DNA of 64,000 bases, from assembly GCA_049680625.1 (NCBI GenBank), contig JBAUID010000016.1, positions 1 through 64,000 of the forward strand, read 5' to 3'. The notes below the pieces were generated by a model. The model made no database searches and was not told the DNA's origin. It saw nothing but the letters and a program-made list of their open reading frames with translations. The DNA comes from JAUIAI01 sp049680625 (GTDB taxonomy: Bacteria; Pseudomonadota; Gammaproteobacteria; Burkholderiales; Burkholderiaceae_E). The stretch's first letter is position 1. Each line of letters starts with the position of its first letter. Below, one piece after another: positions 7,879-17,591 of the stretch. Both the position numbers and the translations under genes were made by a program.

Positions 7879-8472
7879 TCAGATACGGAGTGCACGTTCA
7901 ACAAAGTCAAGTCTGTCCTGACCCCAGAAGTTCTGACCGTTGATTCGAAACCAAGGTGAACCGAAAACCTGAGTGTCAATGGCTTCACGTGTATTGGCCG
8001 CAATGGTTTCGACTGCTGCCGGTGCAGCCTTGATCAATTGGTCGTAGTCCAGGCCTTGGGCTGTGGCAATTGCGCGCAGGCTTTGTGCATCCGCTATGTC
8101 TGTTTCTTCAGCCCACAAAGCCTTCATTATTGCACCAGCCAGGGCGAAGGCGGCCGCGTCACCGGATAGTTGATTTGCCGCTACTATCAGCTGCATCGCC
8201 GCATCCGCCGGTGTCGGAAAGAACTTGGGTTCCACTGTCAATGGCAACTGTAAAAAGTCGCGCCAGCGTGCCAGTTCGGCGAGGCGATACGCCTGACGCT
8301 GGGGAGCACGCTTTCCAAGCGGCAGGCCGCCAGATACGGGAAATACCTGGCCGAGGTCAAACGGCTTTAGTTCGATCTTGGCGTTGTTTGCCGCGGCAAT
8401 TTCCCCCAGTCGCGCGTGTCCGAGATAGGTCCACGGCGAGCTGGGAATCATGAAATATTCGATTGTTTGCAT
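7879..8472 (-). CDS. DsbA-family isomerase, HCCA isomerase-like
   Basis: 197 residues of thioredoxin-fold DsbA family. The N-terminus MQTIEYFMIPSSPWTYLGH has the SPWTYL signature of 2-hydroxychromene-2-carboxylate isomerases, which have a catalytic Ser rather than a CxxC pair and use glutathione. GSPWFRINGQNFWGQDRLDF near the C-terminus is the conserved cis-Pro and C-terminal region. The natural substrate need not be a naphthalene metabolite: many family members act on other cis-trans isomerisations. It sits in the leuS-hemJ run, 24 bp upstream of the methyltransferase gene. A second family member is at 31461-32084. Confidence 0.83.
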   Translation of the reverse strand: MQTIEYFMIPSSPWTYLGHARLGEIAAANNAKIELKPFDLGQVFPVSGGLPLGKRAPQRQAYRLAELARWRDFLQLPLTVEPKFFPTPADAAMQLIVAANQLSGDAAAFALAGAIMKALWAEETDIADAQSLRAIATAQGLDYDQLIKAAPAAVETIAANTREAIDTQVFGSPWFRINGQNFWGQDRLDFVERALRI

Positions 8473-8538
8473 TTTTTTTACTGGGTAAATTAATTACGAC
8501 TGAAAAAGTTGATTTTTTATAAACGGAAAGACGGGCGT

Positions 8539-9009
8539 CTAAAAAGGTTTGATAACAACAAGCACGACACAGACGAACAGACCAAGCACTGGTACTTCAT
8601 TGAACCATCGAAACCAGACATGGTTGTAATGATTATTTCCCTGCTCAAAATAGCGTAGAATTTTTCCGCAGAAAAAGTGGTAGGCAACTAGTCCGGCCAC
8701 GATCAGTAGTTTCAGTGGGAGCCAGTAACTGCCGGCGCCGATTCCGTAGCCAAGCCATAGCCACAGACCGAACCCCAGCGCAAGTACCATAAGAGGGCCC
8801 ATAAAGCGGTAAAGTTTGCGCCCCATCAAGAGTAGCCGCGCTCGCTCAGCCAGTTTGGCGCGAGCGTATTCCGGTTTGCTTTCTTCAGCTCCGGGCGGCA
8901 TCGCCATCGCAAGGTTGACAAATATCCTGGGCAGATAAAACAAGCCTGCAAACCAACTGGTTACAAAAACGATATGGAATACCTTAACCCACAGGAAACT
9001 GCTGCTCAT
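8539..9009 (-). CDS. hemJ: protoporphyrinogen IX oxidase HemJ
   Basis: 156 residues with four predicted membrane helices and the UPF0093 signature LWVKVFHIVFVTSWFAGLFYLPRIFVN, containing the conserved His that binds haem. HemJ oxidises protoporphyrinogen IX to protoporphyrin IX in the inner membrane of many proteobacteria lacking HemG or HemY. RWFNEVPVLGLFVCVVLVVI at the C-terminus is also family-typical. The ATG overlaps the proA stop codon (TAATG), implying coupled translation. No other haem gene is in the window. Confidence 0.9.
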   Translation of the reverse strand: MSSSFLWVKVFHIVFVTSWFAGLFYLPRIFVNLAMAMPPGAEESKPEYARAKLAERARLLLMGRKLYRFMGPLMVLALGFGLWLWLGYGIGAGSYWLPLKLLIVAGLVAYHFFCGKILRYFEQGNNHYNHVWFRWFNEVPVLGLFVCVVLVVIKPF

Positions 9010-10292
9010 TAGTTGCGAACCTGCCCGTTACCAAGCACAACATATTTCAGCGAGGTTAAGCCTTCAAGGCCAACCGGGCCTCGAGCGTGAAGTTTGTCTG
9101 TTGAAATTCCAATCTCAGCGCCCAGACCGTATTCGAAACCGTCGGCGAACCGGGTGGACGTATTGACCATTACGGATGCTGAGTCTACCTCGCGTAAGAA
9201 TCGCATGGCGTTTGAATGTGAATCCGAAATGATTGCGTCGGTATGGTTCGATCCGTTGGAGTTGATGTGTTCAATCGCTTCGGTCAATCCGGCAACAATT
9301 TTGATACTGATAATGGGTGCCAGGTATTCTGTTGTCCAGTCTTCAGGGTTAGCGGCGTTGCACGGTATTCCGGCGCTCTCCAGAATCTGCTGTGCTGCTT
9401 CATCGCCGCGCATTTCTACGTTCTTGTCCGCATAGATTCGTCCGATCATGGGCAAAAAACGGAGGGCAACAGTTTTTGCAACCAGCAAGGTTTCCATAGT
9501 GTTGCACGGGCTGTAACGTTGTGTCTTGGCGTTGTCAGCTATGGTTACCGCCATGTCGATGTCTGCAGAGTCATCGACGTAGGTGTGACATATGCCATCA
9601 AGGTGTTTGATAACCGGTACCCGGGCTTCACGACTGATTCTTTCAATCAGTGACTTGCCGCCCCGGGGCACGATGACGTCAATAGCATCCGGATTGCTAA
9701 TCAAAGCGCCGACAGCGGTGCGATCTGTGGTTTCGATCAGTTGTACGGCATCTGCTGGAAGCCCCGCCTGTGTCAGGCCTTGCCGGACAATCGCGGCAAG
9801 TGCTTGATTGCTTTGTATGGCTTCTGAGCCACCGCGAAGAATTGTTGCATTGCCCGACTTAATACAAAGACCGGCTGCGTCGACAGTGACATTTGGGCGA
9901 GACTCGTAAATGATGCCAATACTACCCAGCGGTACTCGCATACGGCCAACTTGTATTCCGCTGGGCTGATATTGAAAGTCAGTCATCTGTCCGATTGGAT
10001 CGGGCAGGGAAGAAATTTGTTCCAATCCGATCGCCATCGACTCTATTGCCTGGTCACTTAAGGTGAGTCGGTCAACAAAGGCCAGGTCAGAACCGGCGTC
10101 ACGCGCCGCTGCAGTGTCCTGCTGGTTGGCCGCTTGCAAGCGATCGCGGTTGGCACGGATTGCTGCCGCAATAGTGCGCAAAGCCTGGTTTTTTAAGCCG
10201 GTGTCCGCGCGTGCCATAGCGGTGCTTGCTACCCGCGCCCGGCGGCCGACATCAGCGATGTAAGCAGGAATATCGATAGATTCAATGCGCAT
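9009..10292 (-). CDS. proA: gamma-glutamyl phosphate reductase
   Basis: 427 residues, aldehyde-dehydrogenase fold, making glutamate-5-semialdehyde from gamma-glutamyl phosphate in proline synthesis. The start was set at the ATG at 10292 (MRIESIDIPAYIADVGRRAR), giving the family length; the open frame continues 28 codons upstream without homology. VPLGSIGIIYESRPNVTVDA is the phosphate-binding block, and SPCNTMETLLVAK contains the catalytic Cys. EYGLGAEIGISTDKLHARGP near the C-terminus is the PROSITE signature region. It lies 141 bp after holA with no nadD in between, unlike many relatives. Confidence 0.95.
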   Translation of the reverse strand: MRIESIDIPAYIADVGRRARVASTAMARADTGLKNQALRTIAAAIRANRDRLQAANQQDTAAARDAGSDLAFVDRLTLSDQAIESMAIGLEQISSLPDPIGQMTDFQYQPSGIQVGRMRVPLGSIGIIYESRPNVTVDAAGLCIKSGNATILRGGSEAIQSNQALAAIVRQGLTQAGLPADAVQLIETTDRTAVGALISNPDAIDVIVPRGGKSLIERISREARVPVIKHLDGICHTYVDDSADIDMAVTIADNAKTQRYSPCNTMETLLVAKTVALRFLPMIGRIYADKNVEMRGDEAAQQILESAGIPCNAANPEDWTTEYLAPIISIKIVAGLTEAIEHINSNGSNHTDAIISDSHSNAMRFLREVDSASVMVNTSTRFADGFEYGLGAEIGISTDKLHARGPVGLEGLTSLKYVVLGNGQVRN

Positions 10293-10433
10293 AGTTATGT
10301 CTGAGTGTTGTCTGATTTCGCGGAATAACAAACTCGCACTCCGCACTATTGAGATTCCCCAGGCGGCCCCCGGCAACTGCTGGCCCGGGGTCGGTGGCAG
10401 TGAACTGCCTGTCTGGGTGGAGCGACTGATGGG

Positions 10434-11459
10434 TCAGGCAGGAATTTCGGGTTGGGGTGAGCCTGCCAGCGTCAGTGCAATATGCCGGATCAAGGCCCAT
10501 GTATCACCTGGGCGAAAACCTTTTGCCATTGTATCGGCCCGGGCCGAGTTGGTCAGGGCTATTCTGGCGATTTTTCCGTCAATACGTCTTGCCGCCTGCT
10601 CGTACAGGCGTTGGCGAGGCCCGAATGCGCGGCTTTGCGCAAGCACCGGGCCCAACGGAGTGCCGGCTTGAATTGCATCCTGTAAGCGCAGCATGGATCG
10701 GGCACATTCAGCCAGGTGCCAGATCAGTAGGGTTTCCGCCTGCCCGGCGCCGGCTAATCCATCCAGTGATCGTGCGGTGCGGTTGATATCTGCGCCAAGA
10801 ATGGCGTCGATGAGATCTTGCGCATCATAGCGAGCGACCTCCAAAACTGCCGCGGTAGCGCCTTCAATTGGTAGTCTGCCCTCGCCAAAGAGTAAGCCCA
10901 GTTTGCGAATTTCCTGGTCAGCAGCCATAAGATTGCCTTCTACCCGTTCAGCAATGATTTGCAGCAGATTCGGGTCAGCTTGTTGCTTTTGGGCGTTAAG
11001 GCGGCGCCCGATCCACGCGGGCAGGCCAGTGTGATCAACTGGAAAAATTTCAACCGTTACTCCAGCGGCATCAATTTGCTTAAACGCGGCTGAACGCAGT
11101 AAGCCAGCCTCCGGCCGTTGGCTGCTGACTAATAAGCGGACGTCATCGGGAATTCCGTTGCTGGCAAGTTCCGCTACGACTGTTGTTACTTCTTTGGTCG
11201 GACGAGCCGGAACTCTCACCTCGATCAGCTTTCTGCTGGCAAACAGCGACATGGCACTGACTTCGGCGGCCAACTCGGTGGGTTGAAAGCTACGGTCGAC
11301 CGTCATTACGATTCGTTCTTCAAATCCAGCCTGTCGTGCGCTTGCCCGCACCTCGTCGCAACATTCGATCACCAGTAAGGCTTCATTGCCGTGTACCCAC
11401 GTCACAGCCGGTATGGATTTCTTTAAGCGACCAGTGAGTGCCTGCGCTTTAATGGCCAT
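10434..11459 (-). CDS. holA: DNA polymerase III subunit delta
   Basis: 341 residues, standard for HolA, the clamp-loader subunit that opens the beta clamp. TWVHGNEALLVIECCDEVRA near the N-terminus matches the degenerate P-loop region; the middle has MAADQEIRKLGLLFGEGRLP, the conserved NLxAAxQEIEKL-type block, followed by a helical collar domain. It starts 9 bp after the lptE stop, an almost universal lptE-holA arrangement in gammaproteobacteria that also supports the lptE call. Confidence 0.92.
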   Translation of the reverse strand: MAIKAQALTGRLKKSIPAVTWVHGNEALLVIECCDEVRASARQAGFEERIVMTVDRSFQPTELAAEVSAMSLFASRKLIEVRVPARPTKEVTTVVAELASNGIPDDVRLLVSSQRPEAGLLRSAAFKQIDAAGVTVEIFPVDHTGLPAWIGRRLNAQKQQADPNLLQIIAERVEGNLMAADQEIRKLGLLFGEGRLPIEGATAAVLEVARYDAQDLIDAILGADINRTARSLDGLAGAGQAETLLIWHLAECARSMLRLQDAIQAGTPLGPVLAQSRAFGPRQRLYEQAARRIDGKIARIALTNSARADTMAKGFRPGDTWALIRHIALTLAGSPQPEIPA

Positions 11460-11468
11460 GAGCGAGTA

Positions 11469-12005
11469 TCAGGTGCCTTTTTTAACCACGGAAATTCGGC
11501 GCAGAATTTGTTGTGCCATGTCAGTCTGCATCTCGCGGTACAAAAAGTCTTCTTCGAGTTGGGCGGAGAGAACTTCCACGTCACTTGTGGTGATGTAGCG
11601 CCGCAAGACAATTTCGGTAGGTTCCAGCAATGCCACGCCGTTGGTGTCGCGAACCTGAAATACGACGCGATATCGAAGCAGGTATTCCCGCGGCCGGCCA
11701 GACGGCGAAAACGAAACCGCTTCCTTCTCGCGGGTTTCGGTGGTGACTTCGACTGCAGCTTCCGCCCGGCTTCGGTTTGCCACAAACTCAGTTTTTGATG
11801 CAATTCTGGCCTGTCGATTAAACTCGTCAGCCAGGACCGTGTCAGGATTCATCCCGTTAAACAGGGTGGTAAACGGCAGTTCCGCCGAGCTCCTGAGGGT
11901 AAAACCGCAAGCTCCCAGGCTTAGGCTGAGCAAAGCGCTTAACACGGCTGTCGAACCACGCTGACGTAACACCGGCCGAGCAAAAATTTCAGACGAGAAT
12001 TTCAT
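11469..12005 (-). CDS. lptE: LPS-assembly lipoprotein LptE
   Basis: 178 residues. The N-terminus has a lipoprotein signal with lipobox LGAC (SALLSLSLGACGFTLRSS), so the mature protein starts at Cys and is anchored to the outer membrane, where LptE plugs the LptD barrel for LPS insertion. Conserved GFTLR follows the Cys, and EVLSAQLEEDFLYREMQTDM near the C-terminus is family-typical. The open frame extends into leuS, but the ATG at 12005 is the only start preceding a signal peptide. It is 31 bp after leuS and 9 bp before holA. Confidence 0.93.
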   Translation of the reverse strand: MKFSSEIFARPVLRQRGSTAVLSALLSLSLGACGFTLRSSAELPFTTLFNGMNPDTVLADEFNRQARIASKTEFVANRSRAEAAVEVTTETREKEAVSFSPSGRPREYLLRYRVVFQVRDTNGVALLEPTEIVLRRYITTSDVEVLSAQLEEDFLYREMQTDMAQQILRRISVVKKGT

Positions 12006-12036
12006 TGGCTCAGAATCCGTTTGAAAGGGTGTTGCA

Positions 12037-14691
12037 TCAGACAACAATATTGACCAGTTTACCCGGCACAACAATGATTTTCCTGGGGGTTTTCCCCTGG
12101 CCATGTCGTTCGAAGGCTTCGGAAGCGGTTGCCGCTTGCTCAATTGCGACTTTATCGAGCTCGGCAGAAACGGTAATTTTACCGCGTACCTTGCCATTTA
12201 TCTGCAACACAAAGGTCAGTTCGCTTTGCTCAAGCGCCGCGTCATCGATTTGCGGCCATGGTGCGTCAATAATTTCACCCATCGGCTTGTCATTTTCTGC
12301 GACTGATCCGTAAGCAAGCGATTCCCACAGGTTATGGCAAACGTGAGGCACGACCGGGTAAAGTATTCGCAGCAAGATTCCGAAGCCTTCTTTGGCTGCT
12401 CCTAATAAAGACTCGTCGGAATCGGGCTGCGCAGATTCCAGAGCATTCAGCATTTTCATTCCGGCAGACACAACTGTGTTGTACTGCAGGCGTTCATAGT
12501 CGTAGTTTGCCTGCTTGAGAATCAGGTGGACTTCGCGGCGTAGTGATCGGGTGTCGTTGTCTGAAATTGCCGCAGCAGGCGCTGACTTGGTATCAGCAAA
12601 CGACTGACTCATTTTGAATGCGTAAGCCCAAAGCCGGCGCAGGAATCGGGCACCACCTTCGACCCCGCTGGCGGACCAGGCAGCACTTTGATCTGGCGGA
12701 CCTGCAAACATCGTAAACATTCGAGCAGTATCGGCGCCGTGGTGACTGATAATGTCTGCGGGTAAGACGACGTTGTTCTTACTCTTTGACATTTTTTCAA
12801 CCCCGCCGATGGAAACGGGCTGGCCGTCGGCAACAGCGGTTGCCCCGGTGGGTTTGCCTTTGTCGTCATAGCTTAGTTCTACGTCGGATGGGTAGAACCA
12901 CCGGGTACGCCCGTCAGCTTCCTGACGATAGTAGCTCTCATTGAGCAACATACCCTGGGTGAACAAGTTAGTGAAAGGTTCGTCAAACGACAGCAATTTC
13001 ATATCACGCATGACTTTTGTCCAGAACCGCGCATAGAGTAAATGCAGTACTGCGTGTTCGATCCCGCCAATGTACTGGTCCATTGGCATCCAGTAGTCAT
13101 TGCGCTCATCAACCATTGCATCATTGTTGTCCGGCGAGCAATACCGCATGTAATACCAGGCGGAATCAACAAAAGTATCCATCGTGTCTGTTTCGCGACG
13201 TGCTGGTTTCTTACAAGTCGGGCACTGGCACTTCAGAAACGGTTCGTAGTTGCTCAGTGGGTTCCCGGAGCCGTCGGGTACCAGGTCTTCGGGCAATACA
13301 ACGGGCAAATCCTCGAACGGTACGGGTACCGGACCGCAGTCGTCACAATGAATGATCGGAATTGGTGTTCCCCAGTAACGCTGACGGGATATTCCCCAAT
13401 CGCGAAGCCGCCACTGAACCCGCTTTTCACCGAGGTCTTTTGTGCTGAGGTCACTGGCAATCCGGTCGACGGCTTCGGAAAAATTCAATCCGTCGTACGG
13501 CCCGGAGTTGATGCACACCCCGTCTTTGGATACATACCAGTCGAACCATTGTTCGGTGCTGAATTGCTCATCGTTGACGGCCACCACCTGCTCAATTGGC
13601 AGCTGGTACTTTCTGGCAAATGCAAAGTCGCGCTCATCATGGGCCGGTACTGCCATCACAGCGCCATCTCCATATGCCATAAGGACGTAGTTGCCCACCC
13701 AGACAGGGATCGGTTCGCCGGAAATCGGATGCTGGACAACTTGTCCGGTTGGGATCCCGCGTTTGTCGTCATCACTGATATCGTCGCCAGGTGCGGCGCC
13801 GTGTCGGCAGGCATCTACAAATTCCTGCACATCAGGATTGCTCGCCGCTGCCGCTTCAGCAAACGGATGTTCCGGTGCCACGACAACAAACGTGGCACCC
13901 ATGATTGTGTCTACCCGGGTGGTAAATACGTATAACTTACCGTCGCTGATCAGCTGGCCACCGGTGTCCCGAATGTCGTGTCTAAACGCGAATCGAACAC
14001 CCGTGGAGCGACCAAGCCAGTTTTGCTGCATGAGCTTGACACGGTCTGGCCAGCCCAGTGAATCGATATCATCGAGTAATTCCTGAGCGTATTGGGTTAT
14101 CGCCAGGTAGTAACCGGGGATCTCGCGCTTCTCGACGGTGGCACCGGTGCGCCACCCTTTGCCGTCAATGACTTGCTCGTTCGCCAATACAGTCTGGTCG
14201 ATAGGATCCCAGTTCACCACTTGTGTTTTGCGGTACGCAATGCCTTTTTCGAGCATTTTCAGGAACATCCACTGATTCCACTTGTAGTAGCGCGGATCAC
14301 AGGCGGTCATTTCGCGATCCCAGTCGAATGCAAAACCAAGAGGGCGCATTTGTGCTTTCATCTCGGCGATGTTCTGGTATGTCCATTTTGCCGGCGCAAC
14401 GCCTTGGTCGATGGCCGCATTTTCGGCAGGCAGCCCAAACGCATCCCAACCCATCGGTGATAAAACATTAAAGCCGTTCATCCGCATATAGCGATACATC
14501 ACATCGTTGATCGTGTAGTTGCGGACATGACCCATATGGAGTTTGCCGGACGGGTAGGGCAGCATTGAGCAAACGTAAAACTTCCCCTTTGGAAAGCGCG
14601 GGTCGTTTTCCACGGCTTTATAGGCGTTTGAGTCTTCCCAGTGGGCCTGGGCCGTCGCTTCAACAACGGCTGGTTCGTATTTTTCGTTCAT
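12037..14691 (-). CDS. leuS: leucyl-tRNA synthetase
   Basis: 884 residues, class I synthetase charging tRNA-Leu. The HIGH motif is PYPSGKLHMGHVRNY (about 45), and the KMSKS loop is GGVEKMSKSKNNVV (about 645). Between them lies the CP1 editing domain with TRVDTIMGATFVVVAPEHP, whose Thr-rich region hydrolyses mischarged tRNA. A zinc-type CxxC..CxxC set (KCQCPTCKKPAR) occurs near 495. The C-terminal tRNA-binding domain contains VQINGKVRGKI-like FVLQINGKVRGKITVSA. First gene of a seven-gene minus-strand run ending at 6601; the 442-bp upstream region separates it from a divergent IclR regulator. Confidence 0.98.
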   Translation of the reverse strand: MNEKYEPAVVEATAQAHWEDSNAYKAVENDPRFPKGKFYVCSMLPYPSGKLHMGHVRNYTINDVMYRYMRMNGFNVLSPMGWDAFGLPAENAAIDQGVAPAKWTYQNIAEMKAQMRPLGFAFDWDREMTACDPRYYKWNQWMFLKMLEKGIAYRKTQVVNWDPIDQTVLANEQVIDGKGWRTGATVEKREIPGYYLAITQYAQELLDDIDSLGWPDRVKLMQQNWLGRSTGVRFAFRHDIRDTGGQLISDGKLYVFTTRVDTIMGATFVVVAPEHPFAEAAAASNPDVQEFVDACRHGAAPGDDISDDDKRGIPTGQVVQHPISGEPIPVWVGNYVLMAYGDGAVMAVPAHDERDFAFARKYQLPIEQVVAVNDEQFSTEQWFDWYVSKDGVCINSGPYDGLNFSEAVDRIASDLSTKDLGEKRVQWRLRDWGISRQRYWGTPIPIIHCDDCGPVPVPFEDLPVVLPEDLVPDGSGNPLSNYEPFLKCQCPTCKKPARRETDTMDTFVDSAWYYMRYCSPDNNDAMVDERNDYWMPMDQYIGGIEHAVLHLLYARFWTKVMRDMKLLSFDEPFTNLFTQGMLLNESYYRQEADGRTRWFYPSDVELSYDDKGKPTGATAVADGQPVSIGGVEKMSKSKNNVVLPADIISHHGADTARMFTMFAGPPDQSAAWSASGVEGGARFLRRLWAYAFKMSQSFADTKSAPAAAISDNDTRSLRREVHLILKQANYDYERLQYNTVVSAGMKMLNALESAQPDSDESLLGAAKEGFGILLRILYPVVPHVCHNLWESLAYGSVAENDKPMGEIIDAPWPQIDDAALEQSELTFVLQINGKVRGKITVSAELDKVAIEQAATASEAFERHGQGKTPRKIIVVPGKLVNIVV

Positions 14692-15133
14692 TTACTTGAA
14701 TTCGCGCTCGGATGGCTTACCGATCAGATGGGCTGACATTCCGTCCACCAGGCTATTGGTGGACCGGTGCCTCTTGGCTGGTCGATTGCAGTTTCTCAGT
14801 TGCCTGGGTCTCCCGGGGCCGTGGGTTGGCATCGCTATGCGCCATAGGTGGCGCAAACAAGGCTTTCCAGCGTGGTTCGCGGGTCCAGGCACAGATGATA
14901 ATGCATTGCAACATAGCGGGTCGGGTGGCGGTGGCTTACATGGGCGATTAAAAAAGGGTGATTGTCCGTTCCATTTTCTGCATAATCAAGGCGGGTAGGG
15001 CGGCAAAGACCGCCCACCTGACAGTCCGCACCTGGTGCCGGGCAGAACAAGTAAAACGAAGACAACAAGCATTCGCGCTTTGCAAATGCACAGGAGACGT
15101 CAGGCGAAGTGCCTGATCAGAGGGAGATGTCAC
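14692..15133. other. 442-bp divergent intergenic region with two hairpins
   Basis: No gene was recognised. It must hold the leuS promoter (minus) and that of the IclR regulator (plus). Two compact dyads are visible: GTCCACCA/TGGTGGAC at 14743-14764 (8-bp stem, 6-nt loop), 50-70 nt upstream of leuS and so in its likely leader, and GGGCGG/CCGCCC at 14998-15015 around CAAAGA. Neither has a T-run. No clear -35/-10 pair stands out, and no T-box or leader peptide rich in Leu codons was found. Confidence 0.4.
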
Positions 15134-15943
15134 TTGATTCATGGCAATAGTAATATCGCTGAGCCATTGAGCGCAGTTGACAGTATGGCGCCGCCAACTG
15201 GTTCAGCCATCATGCGTGCGATTGAAATCCTGGAAGTGATTTCGCGTAGCGACGAAACACCACAACTAGCCGAAATTTGCCGGGCTGTTAATCTGCCAAA
15301 GGCAACTGTTTATCGAATACTTGGTACGCTTGAACACGCCGGGTACGTGTCCAAAGAACCGGGTGCCAAGCGGTATCAGTGTGGTCATCGTCTGCATAAT
15401 ATTTCCATGAAAGTTTTGCAGAATTCACCGGCCAGGGCCGCACGACGTGCGATTCTCGAAGAGTTGGTCGAAGAGCTTGGCGAAACTTGTAACCTCACCG
15501 TGCCAGACGTCCATACGATTACCTATCTTGATCGGGTAGAGGCGTCGTGGCCGCTAAAAGTTGTCTTGTCTGTCGGCAGTAAAGTCCCGATGTATGCATC
15601 TGCCAGCGGTAAGTTGTTTCTGAGTTTTATGCCGCGCCGCAGCTGCGAACGCTTCATCCGGTCGACTCCGCTAATTGCGTACACCGAAAAGACGCTGGTT
15701 GATCCGGTTCGACTGATGTCAGAACTTGACAGCATTCGCCTTAACGATTTTGCCGTAGACGAGGAGGAGTACTTGAACGGTATTTGCTGCCTCGCAGTAC
15801 CGGTTCGTAATCACGATGGCGAAGTTGTCGCTTCGGTTGCCGCTCACGGGCCAAGCTCACGGATGCAATTGAGCCAGGCCATAGAGTTTCTGCCTCAGTT
15901 ACGCGAGGCGGCTGATTGCATCGGCCAAACTCTGGAGTCCTGA
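15134..15943 (+). CDS. IclR-family transcriptional regulator
   Basis: 269 residues from the TTG at 15134, chosen because GGGAG at 15122-15126 gives ideal spacing; an ATG at 15185 (MAPPTGSAIMRAIEILEVIS) would give 252 residues and is a real alternative. The N-terminal winged helix includes AEICRAVNLPKATVYRILGT, followed by a GAF-like effector domain with SVGSKVPMYASASGKLFLSF and a conserved C-terminal NGICCLAVPVRNHDGEVVAS. IclR members usually control neighbouring catabolic operons. The likely target is the aminotransferase gene 229 bp downstream or the LigAB genes. Confidence 0.88.
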   Translation: MIHGNSNIAEPLSAVDSMAPPTGSAIMRAIEILEVISRSDETPQLAEICRAVNLPKATVYRILGTLEHAGYVSKEPGAKRYQCGHRLHNISMKVLQNSPARAARRAILEELVEELGETCNLTVPDVHTITYLDRVEASWPLKVVLSVGSKVPMYASASGKLFLSFMPRRSCERFIRSTPLIAYTEKTLVDPVRLMSELDSIRLNDFAVDEEEYLNGICCLAVPVRNHDGEVVASVAAHGPSSRMQLSQAIEFLPQLREAADCIGQTLES

Positions 15944-16172
15944 GCAAGCCAAGCTGCCACCCGCCCCGGGCGATGGCGGATTTAGTCAACTGCGTGTCGC
16001 CCGCTATCACGGCCAGGGTAGCGGTTTTCCCTCGAACCCGTTGAGATGACAAATCTTGCTGGAAAAGCGCTGTCCGTTACAGTAAAGTGGAGCCAGCAGC
16101 AATCCGGCCGTCCGCTTACGGCTAGTCGCGTCGATACAAATACCGTCGATACAAACACTTAAGGAGTACCCC

Positions 16173-17495
16173 ATGGGCCACGCTGATCCGATGCTTGATT
16201 CCCAGTTGCAACCATACTGGATGCCGTTCACGGCAAACAAAGAGTTCAAAAAAGAGCCCCGCATGATTGCCCGGGCCGAAGGCATGTACTTCTATACGCC
16301 CGATGGCCATAAAATTCTCGACGGCTCTTCCGGCTTGTTTTGTTCGGCGGCGGGTCACTGCCGGCCTGAAATAACCGCGGCGGTTGCCGAACAACTCGGG
16401 ACGCTGGACTACACCGCACCATTTATGCGCTCACATGCCAAGGCGTTTGAGCTTGCTGCCCGCGTTGCCGAATACACGCCGGATGATTTGAATCGCGTGT
16501 TTTTTGTGAACTCTGGTAGTGAGGCGGTAGATACCGCCATGAAAATGGCCCTGATGTATCACCGGGTAAACCGTGAGCCGCAGCGCCAGATTTTTATCTC
16601 ACGCGAGCGGGCATACCACGGCGTCAATATGGGTGGGGTTGCATTGTCCGGGATGGTCAACAACCGCCGGGCATTTGGTGTTGGATTGCCAGGGGTTTAC
16701 CACATGCGCCATACGCACCTCGAAGAGAATCGGTTCTCGCGTGGTCAGCCGGAACATGGCGCCGAGCTGGCTGATGATTTGCTTCGCTTTTGTGAAATGT
16801 ACGGTGGGGAGAACATTGCGGCGGTATTTGTTGAACCGACCGCAGGTTCAATCGGTTGCCTTCCGCCTCCCAAGGGTTACCTGGACCGCCTGCGCAAAAT
16901 TTGTGATGACCACGGTATTTTGCTGGTGTTTGATGAAGTGATTTGTGGCTTCGGGCGGCTCGGGGCAAACTTTGGCGCCCAGGCATTTGGGGTAACCCCT
17001 GACATCATGACAATGGCAAAAGCACTGACAAACGGTGCCCAGCCAATGGGTGCTGTCGCGGCACGCGAAAAGATCTATAACGTGATTGCCGATGCCGGCC
17101 CCGAGCGTGGAGTAGAGTTTTTCCACGGTTATACCTACTCAGGTCACCCCGCCGCCTGTGCGGCCGGGCTGGCGATGATGGATATCATTGCGAAAGAGCG
17201 ACTCATTGATAAGGCTGCTGAAATGTCGCCTTACTTTGCTGATCGGATGCACGAATTTGCAGAATTTGATGCCGTTACCGATGTGCGGACCATGGGCATG
17301 ATGGCTGGCATTGAACTGAAGGCGGATGGTGCCCCTGGTGCCCGCGGCCACGCTATCCAGAAACAGTTGTTCGATGCCGGCTTGCACCAGAAAAATACAG
17401 GTGATGTTCTTATTCTGGCGCCGGCACTGGTTGCAGAAAAAGCCCATGTTGACGAAATCGTGGAAAAACTGCGGGCAGTATTGAAAACGGTCTGA
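16173..17495 (+). CDS. omega-amino acid:pyruvate aminotransferase, class III
   Basis: 440 residues, fold type I PLP enzyme. The start QLQPYWMPFTANKEFKKEPR and the DGSSGLFCSAAGHCRPEI block match beta-alanine:pyruvate and related omega-amino acid aminotransferases. FFVNSGSEAVDTAMKMA binds the cofactor phosphate, VFDEVICGFGRLGANFG holds the Asp contacting the PLP ring nitrogen, and MTMAKALTNGAQPMGAV has the Schiff-base Lys. YSGHPAACAAGLAMMDI follows. An AAGGAG ribosome site lies 8 bp before the ATG. Likely substrates are beta-alanine, taurine-like or polyamine-derived omega-amines with pyruvate as acceptor; the exact one cannot be told. Confidence 0.9.
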   Translation: MGHADPMLDSQLQPYWMPFTANKEFKKEPRMIARAEGMYFYTPDGHKILDGSSGLFCSAAGHCRPEITAAVAEQLGTLDYTAPFMRSHAKAFELAARVAEYTPDDLNRVFFVNSGSEAVDTAMKMALMYHRVNREPQRQIFISRERAYHGVNMGGVALSGMVNNRRAFGVGLPGVYHMRHTHLEENRFSRGQPEHGAELADDLLRFCEMYGGENIAAVFVEPTAGSIGCLPPPKGYLDRLRKICDDHGILLVFDEVICGFGRLGANFGAQAFGVTPDIMTMAKALTNGAQPMGAVAAREKIYNVIADAGPERGVEFFHGYTYSGHPAACAAGLAMMDIIAKERLIDKAAEMSPYFADRMHEFAEFDAVTDVRTMGMMAGIELKADGAPGARGHAIQKQLFDAGLHQKNTGDVLILAPALVAEKAHVDEIVEKLRAVLKTV

Positions 17496-17513
17496 CGGTT
17501 GCTGTAAAAGTAG

Positions 17514-17553
17514 AAAAGACAAATGGGGCGAAATCGCCTCATTTGTCTTTTTT
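17514..17553 (+). terminator. aminotransferase intrinsic terminator
   Basis: A long stem pairs AAAAGACAAATG...GGCG (17514-17530) with CGCC...CATTTGTCTTTT (17535-17551) with one mismatch around AAAT, then a T-run. A-richness on the left arm makes it a plausible terminator for the convergent dioxygenase genes too. Confidence 0.85.
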
Positions 17554-17591
17554 GGGTACCGCTAAATTAGCTTGGCTGAACCACGTCGGGT

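Noticed and set aside
13042..13935. 297-codon plus-strand open frame opposite leuS
   Set aside because: Lies entirely antisense to leuS, with no ribosome site and a composition like a shadow frame (many Arg, His, Cys, Val), so it is not a gene.
14998..15015. GGGCGG/CCGCCC hairpin as a terminator
   Set aside because: No T-run in either direction and no gene ends nearby.
16158..16165. CTTAAG before the aminotransferase
   Set aside because: Single half-site that is part of the AAGGAG ribosome-binding region; no partner at 5-bp spacing.
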